64,000 bases of DNA from Bosea vestrisii (GTDB taxonomy: Bacteria > Pseudomonadota > Alphaproteobacteria > Rhizobiales > Beijerinckiaceae): assembly GCF_030144325.1 (NCBI RefSeq), contig NZ_CP126307.1:2356001-2420000 (forward strand), in the 5' to 3' direction. The translations under genes and the position numbers were made by a program. Under the pieces are notes generated by a model. It was not told where the DNA came from, made no database searches, and worked only from the letters and a program-made list of their open reading frames with translations. Positions 59,299 to 64,000 of the stretch are shown piece after piece. Position 1 is the first letter of the stretch. Every line of letters begins with the position of its first letter.

Positions 59299-59913
59299 GT
59301 GAATGCGTTAACGAGCGGTGACTTCACCGAGGCCGGCGAGCCTTTCGCCCTGTTCGAAAGCTGGTTGGAAGAGGCCAAGGCCTCCGAGCCGAACGACCCC
59401 AACGGCATGGCGCTCTCGACCGTCGACGCCGACGGCCTGCCCAATGTCCGCATGGTCCTGCTGAATGGCCGCAGCCCCGACGGCTTCGTCTTCTACACCA
59501 ACACGCAAAGCCAGAAGGGCGAGGAACTCGACGGCCAGCCCAAGGCGGCTGCGCTGTTCCACTGGAAGAGCCTGCGCCGGCAGATTCGCATCCGCGGCCC
59601 GGTCAGCCGCGTCAGCGACGCCGAAGCCGATGCCTATTTCCAGTCGCGCCCGCGCGACAGCCGCATCGGCGCCTGGGCCTCGCAGCAGTCGCGGCCGCTC
59701 GAGAGCAGGTTCGCGCTCGAGAAGGCGGTGGCGAGCTATGCGTTGAAATTCGGCGTCGGCGAGGTGCCGCGTCCGCCGCATTGGACCGGTTTCCGCATCG
59801 CCCCGGTGTATATCGAATTCTGGCGCGACGGCGCCTTCCGCCTCCACGACCGCATCGTCTTCCGCCGCGCCGCCCCGGGCGAAGCCTGGACGAAGGCGCG
59901 GCTCTACCCCTGA
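59299..59913 (+). CDS. pdxH: Pyridoxamine 5'-phosphate oxidase
   Basis: A 204-residue FMN enzyme that makes pyridoxal phosphate. It starts at GTG 59299. Conserved segments include PNGMALSTVDADGLPNVRMVLL, GFVFYTNTQSQKGEEL (FMN phosphate site), AALFHWKSLRRQIRIRG, SRPRDSRIGAWASQQS and the ending RIVFRRAAPGEAWTKARLYP. It supplies PLP for the aminotransferases in this window and elsewhere. An SDR gene follows after 17 bases. Confidence 0.97.
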   Translation: MNALTSGDFTEAGEPFALFESWLEEAKASEPNDPNGMALSTVDADGLPNVRMVLLNGRSPDGFVFYTNTQSQKGEELDGQPKAAALFHWKSLRRQIRIRGPVSRVSDAEADAYFQSRPRDSRIGAWASQQSRPLESRFALEKAVASYALKFGVGEVPRPPHWTGFRIAPVYIEFWRDGAFRLHDRIVFRRAAPGEAWTKARLYP

Positions 59914-59930
59914 GGAAAGTCACAACGCCA

Positions 59931-60707
59931 ATGGCCATGCCCACATTCGACTTTCCGAAAACGGAAGCCGGCAAGCGTCCGGTCATGCTGCTGACCGGCG
60001 CCAGTCGCGGAATCGGCCATGCCACGGTGATGCAATTCGCCATGGCCGGCTGGCGCATCCTGTCCTGCTCGCGCCAGGCCTTCTCCGACAAATGCCCCTG
60101 GCCGTCGGGTGCCGACGACCATGTCCAGATCGATCTCGGCGACCCCGAGGACACGATGCGCGGCATCGCCGAGATCAAGAAGCGCCTCGCCGCCGAGGGC
60201 GGCAAGCTCAACGCGTTGGTCAACAATGCCGGCATCTCACCGAAAGGGTCCAAGGGCGGCCGGCTCGGCGCAGCGACGACCTCCTTCAACGACTGGCACC
60301 AGGTCTTCCAGGTCAATTTCTTCGCGCCGATCATGCTGGCGCGCGGCCTGCTCGATGAATTGACCGTGGCGAAGGGCGCTATCGTCAATGTCACCTCGAT
60401 CGCCGGCTCGCGCGTCCACCCCTTCGCCGGCGCCGCCTATGCGACCTCGAAGGCCGCGCTCGCCAGCCTGACCCGCGAGATGGCGGCCGATTTCGGGCCG
60501 CTCGGCATCCGGGTGAACTCGATCTCGCCCGGCGAGATCGACACCGCGATCCTCTCGCCCGGCACCGAGAAGATCGTCGAGAAACTGCCGCTGCTGCGGC
60601 TCGGCAAGACCGAGGAGGTCGCCAAGGCGATCTATTTCCTCTGCACCGACGCCTCGAGCTATGTCACCGGCGCCGAGCTCCACATCAATGGCGGACAGCA
60701 CGTGTGA
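59931..60707 (+). CDS. SDR family oxidoreductase
   Basis: A 258-residue short-chain dehydrogenase begun at the ATG at 59931; the ATG six bases later is also possible. The motifs are LLTGASRGIGHATVMQFA, LVNNAGISPKGS, VTSIAGSRVHPFAGAAYATSKAAL (Ser, Tyr, Lys) and VNSISPGEIDTAILSPGTE. The substrate is unknown. Its stop overlaps the NUDIX start (GTGTGA), making a pdxH-SDR-NUDIX-TIGR02301 string. Confidence 0.92.
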   Translation: MAMPTFDFPKTEAGKRPVMLLTGASRGIGHATVMQFAMAGWRILSCSRQAFSDKCPWPSGADDHVQIDLGDPEDTMRGIAEIKKRLAAEGGKLNALVNNAGISPKGSKGGRLGAATTSFNDWHQVFQVNFFAPIMLARGLLDELTVAKGAIVNVTSIAGSRVHPFAGAAYATSKAALASLTREMAADFGPLGIRVNSISPGEIDTAILSPGTEKIVEKLPLLRLGKTEEVAKAIYFLCTDASSYVTGAELHINGGQHV

Positions 60708-61198
60708 GTGACGAAGGCGGCGGGCAAGACAGCGGGCAGGTCATCCGCTTCCCCAACCCCGCCCGTGCGGCAGCGCGCCCGGTGCTCGCCGCCTCGATCG
60801 CCGTCTTCCGCGACGGCAAGGTCCTGCTGGCGACGCGGACCAAGCCGCCGGCCGACCAGCTCTGGTCGCTGCCCGGCGGCAAGGTCGAGGCCGGCGAGAG
60901 CCTCGAGGAAGCGGCCTTGCGCGAGCTTGAGGAGGAGGTCGGCGTCACCGCCCGCATCCTGGGCTTCAACCGCCATGTCGAGATCGTCGGCCGCGATCCG
61001 AAGGGCGTCGTCACCCATCATTTCGTCATCGCCTCCTATGTCGGGCAGTGGATATCCGGCGAGCCGCAGCCCGGCCCCGAGGCAGGCGCGGTGATGTGGG
61101 CCGATCCGCTGAAATTGGGCGGCCTGCCGACGACGCGCGAACTCGGCGACGTGCTGCGCCGCGCCGCCGCCATTGCCGCGAGCGACGGCGGCGCATGA
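60704..61198 (+). CDS. NUDIX hydrolase
   Basis: A 164-residue NUDIX pyrophosphatase. The NUDIX box is complete: GGKVEAGESLEEAALRELEEEVG (about residues 58-80). ASIAVFRDGKVLLATRTKPP is the preceding strand, similar to MutT/ADP-ribose-type proteins. The start is a GTG overlapping the SDR stop. It may clean damaged nucleotides or NDP-sugars; substrate is not decidable. Confidence 0.93.
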   Translation: MSDEGGGQDSGQVIRFPNPARAAARPVLAASIAVFRDGKVLLATRTKPPADQLWSLPGGKVEAGESLEEAALRELEEEVGVTARILGFNRHVEIVGRDPKGVVTHHFVIASYVGQWISGEPQPGPEAGAVMWADPLKLGGLPTTRELGDVLRRAAAIAASDGGA

Positions 61199-61632
61199 CG
61201 AAACGAGCGCTCGCCCTGCTTCTGGCCGTGCTGGCCGCGAGCCCCGAGACGCTGCTGGCGCAGGCACGGCGGCCGGCCCCGCCGCAGCAGCGGCCCGCCG
61301 AGCCGCCTCCGGCAGAGCCCGAAGCGCCGCCGCCACCCTATGAGCCGCAATTGCTGAAGCTCGCCGAGATCATCGGCTCGCTCGCCTATCTGCGCACGCT
61401 TTGCGAAACCCGCGAGGCACAGGACTGGCGCGAACGCATGGCCGCGCTGCTCGAATCGGAAGGTCGCAGCCCGCAACGACGCGAGCGGCTGGCCGGCGCT
61501 TATAATCGCGGCTACCGCGCCTATTCGGCGACGCATCGCACCTGCAGCGATGGCAGCCAGGAGGCCTCGGCCCGCCTCGCTCAGGAGGGCGAGAAGCTCG
61601 CCAAGGCGCTCGCCAGCCGCTTCGGTGGCTAA
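61195..61632 (+). CDS. TIGR02301 family exported protein
   Basis: A 145-residue protein coupled by ATGA to the NUDIX gene. MTKRALALLLAVLAASPETLLAQA is a signal peptide, followed by a proline-rich linker (about residues 25-50). The TIGR02301 domain then reads LAEIIGSLAYLRTLC, DWRERMAALLESEGRSPQRRERLAGAYNRGYRAY and HRTCS, with two conserved cysteines. The family is restricted to alphaproteobacteria and periplasmic; its function is unknown. Confidence 0.9.
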   Translation: MTKRALALLLAVLAASPETLLAQARRPAPPQQRPAEPPPAEPEAPPPPYEPQLLKLAEIIGSLAYLRTLCETREAQDWRERMAALLESEGRSPQRRERLAGAYNRGYRAYSATHRTCSDGSQEASARLAQEGEKLAKALASRFGG

Positions 61633-61641
61633 AGCCTCGGA

Positions 61642-61722
61642 CCGAAAAGTGGATGCCACTTTTCGGAACAATCCGATGCTCCGGCAAAGAGATGGATCGC
61701 CATTTGCGTCCGACAGGACGCA
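61642..61722. repeat. Intergenic repeat with two hairpins
   Basis: The stem CCGAAAAGTGG-ATG-CCACTTTTCGG (61642-61666) and a second stem TGCGTCC-GACA-GGACGCA (61705-61722) are separated by GAACAATCCGATGCTCC. This whole arrangement is a repeat I know from many Hyphomicrobiales intergenic regions. It lies after TIGR02301 and may end its transcript. Confidence 0.7.
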
Positions 61723-61921
61723 CGGCTATCCAGTTTCGGCACGAGCCTGCGCCATTCTTAGGCAGAATTGTCCCCCGTGAATTAACCTTTCTTAAAGACC
61801 GTGATGGCGCCCGCCGGCTATGAACCGTATCCTTGGCGTGCAAATCACTGGAACGGTTACGGCTTGCGCCCACATCGTTCCGTCCGACGGGCTATTTTCG
61901 ACGCCGGGTTCCGCTGCTTTC

Positions 61922-62191
61922 ATGTCCGCTCTCTCAGACGACCTGCCACTCGACCCGACCCTCGCCGAGGACGTCAAGGACGCCCGTCACGTCGCCTATA
62001 GCTATGTCGAGGACGCCTTCGCCGAGGCGCGGCAGGATGGGCTCGATTCCGACGCGCTCGCCCATGCCGCCCTGTTCGCGGCGATGCGCACGCTGGTCGA
62101 GACCTATGGCGAGGAAGCGACCGCCGTCTTCGCCGAGGCCCTGCCCGAGAAGATCCGCAACGGCAGCTTCACCATCGGCACGCGCCACTGA
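61922..62191 (+). CDS. Conserved hypothetical protein, 89 residues
   Basis: From the ATG at 61922 (MSALSDDLPLDPTLAEDVKD) the product is a small acidic helical protein. VAYSYVEDAFAEARQDGLDSDALAHAALFAAMRTLVETYGEEA has the look of a helical dimer. The frame is open upstream to 61820 but that leader is unlikely. Similar short acidic proteins occur in related genomes without assigned function. Convergent with the HxlR gene, whose stop abuts its own. Confidence 0.72.
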   Translation: MSALSDDLPLDPTLAEDVKDARHVAYSYVEDAFAEARQDGLDSDALAHAALFAAMRTLVETYGEEATAVFAEALPEKIRNGSFTIGTRH

Positions 62192-62539
62192 CTATTCGGC
62201 CGCAGCCTGAAGCGTGCTCCGCCCGGCATGGGCGAGCCCCCATTCGGCCAGCACATGGGCCGCGTCGTTGAGCGCGGCTCCCGCCGACGTCAGTGAATAC
62301 TCGACCCGCAACACCGCTTCCTCGAAGACCTCGCGCCTGACGACACCGTCGCGCTCCATTTCGCGCAGCTGCTCGTAAAGCACCTTTTCGCTGATCCCCG
62401 GCAGACGCCGGCGCAACGCGCCGAAGCGGAGCGGTCGCTCGTGCAGCTCCCACAGGATCACCGACTTCCAGCGGCCGCCGATTACCGACAGAGCCAGACC
62501 GAGGCCGCATGTCTCCGGCAAGTTGATCCTGATGGGCAT
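62192..62539 (-). CDS. HxlR family transcriptional regulator
   Basis: A 115-residue winged-helix regulator started at the ATG at 62539 (GGGGAG six bases before). C-G-L-G-L-A-L-S-V-I-G-G-R-W-K opens the domain, with LRFGALRRRLPGISEKVLYEQLREME as the recognition region and YSLTSAGAAL the wing. The N-terminal cysteine (C11 in LPETCGLG) is at the place used by thiol- or aldehyde-sensing relatives (YodB, HxlR). It is divergent from the GFA gene and has a dyad just upstream. Confidence 0.93.
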   Translation of the reverse strand: MPIRINLPETCGLGLALSVIGGRWKSVILWELHERPLRFGALRRRLPGISEKVLYEQLREMERDGVVRREVFEEAVLRVEYSLTSAGAALNDAAHVLAEWGLAHAGRSTLQAAAE

Positions 62540-62554
62540 CGAATCTCCCCGGCC

Positions 62555-62572
62555 ACTTACCTTCGTGTAAGT
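62555..62572. promoter_or_regulatory. Putative HxlR operator (ACTTAC-N6-GTAAGT)
   Basis: Perfect six-base arms with a six-base spacer lie 15 bases upstream of the HxlR start in the region shared with the divergent GFA gene. The AGTA/TACT character agrees with HxlR-family sites described for other bacteria. Confidence 0.6.
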
Positions 62573-62727
62573 AATTGAATTCTGGAAATAAACCCCGAAA
62601 TATCCGGCAAGTGCGGCATCGGCTCGAACCGAAGCCGCCAACCTTTCGAATTTCGCGCAGCGAATGACGGCTGAAGGGCACGCCCTTCTAGCCGAGCCGG
62701 CCACGCGTCTTGTCAGGAGAAATCCGC

Positions 62728-63156
62728 TTGCCCCCCGCTACGACCACCGCGACCGAAGCCCACACACAACGCATTGCCCGTTGCGGCTGCCGGCGTCTCA
62801 AGCTCACCGTCTCGGGCGAACCGCGCCGCGTCTATCTCTGCGCCTGCAGCGAGTGCCGGCGCGCCACCGGCTCGGTCTTCGCCTGGCGCGCCATCTTCCC
62901 GGACAGTGCGATCGTTGCGGTCGAGGGCGAGAGCTCGGTCTGGCGGCGCGGCAGCGATGCCGGCCGCTGGATCGAGCAGGTCTTCTGTCCCGGCTGTGGC
63001 GGCCTGGTCTTCATGCGGGCGGAAGCGATGCCGGGCGCGATCTCGGTCTCGGTCGGCAGCTTCGACGATCCCGGCTTCTCGCCGCCGGCCGCGATCCATA
63101 ACCGGTCGCACCAGCCCGATTGGTATCGCCTCGCCGACGATGTCGCCGAGGGCTGA
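62728..63156 (+). CDS. GFA family protein (glutathione-dependent formaldehyde-activating fold)
   Basis: A 142-residue zinc protein. I choose the TTG at 62728 because AGGAGA lies eight bases before it; an in-frame TTG at 62710 is the alternative. The cysteines are in the CENP-V/GFA order: RCGCRRL, YLCACSECRRATGS and FCPGCGG, binding two zinc ions. IHNRSHQPDWYRLADD is the usual C-terminus. Its divergent HxlR neighbour, a family that responds to formaldehyde or thiol stress, supports a role in handling a reactive aldehyde. Confidence 0.88.
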   Translation: MPPATTTATEAHTQRIARCGCRRLKLTVSGEPRRVYLCACSECRRATGSVFAWRAIFPDSAIVAVEGESSVWRRGSDAGRWIEQVFCPGCGGLVFMRAEAMPGAISVSVGSFDDPGFSPPAAIHNRSHQPDWYRLADDVAEG

Positions 63157-63166
63157 GTGACCCGGC

Positions 63167-64000
63167 TCAGCCAGCCGCGCGTGCCTGCCGCGCCGTTTGT
63201 GCCCGGCTGAGCAGTAGCTCGCGCTCGCGCCGATTCCGGGTCATCTCGGCGGCGCGGGTGAACTCGGCCTCCGCCTCGCCATGGCGGCCGAGCTTGAGCA
63301 GGAAATCGGCGCGCACGCTCGGCAAGAGATGGTAATTCTTCAGCGCCGGAGCGCCGGCGAGCGCATCGACCAGCGCAAGCCCCGCCGCCGGCCCGTCCGC
63401 CATCGACACCGCGACAGCCCGGTTGAGCTCGATCACCGGCGATGGCGTCAGCGTGCCGAGCGCGCCGTAAAGCGCCGCGATCCGGCGCCAATCGGTCTCG
63501 TCAGCAGTGCGGGCGCGCGCATGGCAGGCGGCGAGCTCGGCTTGCAGGACATAGGGGCTAGGCGTGGCGGAAAGCCTCCGCGCGGTCTCCAGCGCCTTGA
63601 GGCCATGGTTGATCAGCAGGCGATCCCAGCGGGCCCGGTTCTGGTCGAGCAGCAGCACCGGCGCGCCATCCGGCCCGATGCGGGCGCGCAGGCGCGAAGC
63701 CTGCAACTCCATCAGCGCGACAAGGCCGTGCACCTCGGGTTCCTGCGGCGCGAGACCAGCGAGGATGCGCCCAAGCCGCATCGCCTCCTGGCACAAGGCC
63801 GGGCGCACCCAGTCTTCGCCGCCGGTCGCGGCATAGCCCTCGTTGAAGATCAGGTAGACCACCTCGAGCACCGAGGCGAGGCGCTCGCCAAGCTCAGGCC
63901 CGTGCGGCACCTCATAGGGCACCCTGGCCTCGGCCAGCGCCTTCTTCGCTCGAACCAGGCGCTGGGCCATGGTCGGCTCCGGCACCAGGAAGGCGCGGGC
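63167..64000 (-). CDS. ECF-type RNA polymerase sigma factor with DUF6596, C-terminal part
   Basis: The gene enters from the right edge; its first part (sigma region 2) is outside the window. Visible upstream residues ARAFLVPEPTMAQRLVRAK are the end of sigma region 4 of the COG4941 group. DUF6596 follows (RLASVLEVVYLIFNEGYAATGGEDW), then a TPR-like helical C-terminus (SPVIELNRAVAVSMADGPAAGL). These sigma factors are usually encoded next to a YCII-related (DGPF) protein, which should lie further right. Stop at 63167 is ten bases from the GFA stop. Confidence 0.92.
   Translation of the reverse strand, partial: ARAFLVPEPTMAQRLVRAKKALAEARVPYEVPHGPELGERLASVLEVVYLIFNEGYAATGGEDWVRPALCQEAMRLGRILAGLAPQEPEVHGLVALMELQASRLRARIGPDGAPVLLLDQNRARWDRLLINHGLKALETARRLSATPSPYVLQAELAACHARARTADETDWRRIAALYGALGTLTPSPVIELNRAVAVSMADGPAAGLALVDALAGAPALKNYHLLPSVRADFLLKLGRHGEAEAEFTRAAEMTRNRRERELLLSRAQTARQARAAG

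Noticed and set aside
1..64000. CRISPR arrays, insertion sequences, prophage or replication origin
   Set aside because: No spaced direct repeats, transposase, integrase, phage structural gene or DnaA-box cluster was seen on reading the window.

Overview
The window is GC-rich, densely packed bacterial chromosome. Gene content and style point to an alphaproteobacterium of the Hyphomicrobiales (Rhizobiales), probably close to Bosea. Indicators are a TIGR02301-type exported protein, an RT0821-like lipoprotein, polyamine/sugar ABC gene clusters and hairpin intergenic repeats of the kind common in that order. The genus is an inference. I see no prophage, insertion sequence or CRISPR array.

Layout. 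Bases 1-12250 look like an amine/polyamine uptake and catabolism region. It holds two FAD oxidoreductases, a PotD/PotB/PotC-type ABC transporter without its ATPase in view, two paralogous double-GNAT proteins, Lrp and AraC regulators, a class III aminotransferase, a succinate-semialdehyde-type dehydrogenase, a GhrA-like reductase and a bicupin. Bases 12595-22993 form a divergent catabolic island. Leftward are SDR, GMC oxidoreductase and a sugar-type solute-binding protein. Rightward are IclR, a DapA-like aldolase, two CUT1-type permeases, a Gfo/Idh/MocA dehydrogenase, a TIM-barrel epimerase and a hydroxyacid dehydrogenase. Two identical-type IclR operators flank the divergent promoters. Bases 23421-23754 carry tRNA-Gln and tRNA-Pro, each with a good promoter.

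Bases 23890-43804 are mixed metabolic and regulatory genes: an MCP, small exported proteins, BioY, an MBL hydrolase, ilvD with a divergent LysR gene, an acyl-CoA ligase divergent from MarR-patatin-amidase, a GAF histidine kinase, an S58 peptidase and a second class III aminotransferase. Bases 44263-49531 hold a metallophosphoesterase, an L,D-transpeptidase, an HDAC-like deacetylase, a RibB-type riboflavin enzyme with an extra N-terminal HTH and a degenerate RibA half, and aroC. Bases 50072-54082 encode a 1336-aa Pls/PosA-type single-module synthetase (adenylation, carrier, six membrane helices, three beta-helix domains). It is the most unusual gene here. Bases 54305-63156 are housekeeping: folP-folB-folK, fabI, a CbpA-like DnaJ, pdxH, SDR-NUDIX-TIGR02301, HxlR and a GFA protein. 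The window ends inside an ECF sigma factor.

Three genes (solute-binding protein at 16250, LysR at 32088, amidase near 38045) each show a single-base frame break with perfectly recoverable downstream protein. This suggests either assembly indels or recent decay. Several local regulators sit beside clear dyad sequences that are good operator candidates.
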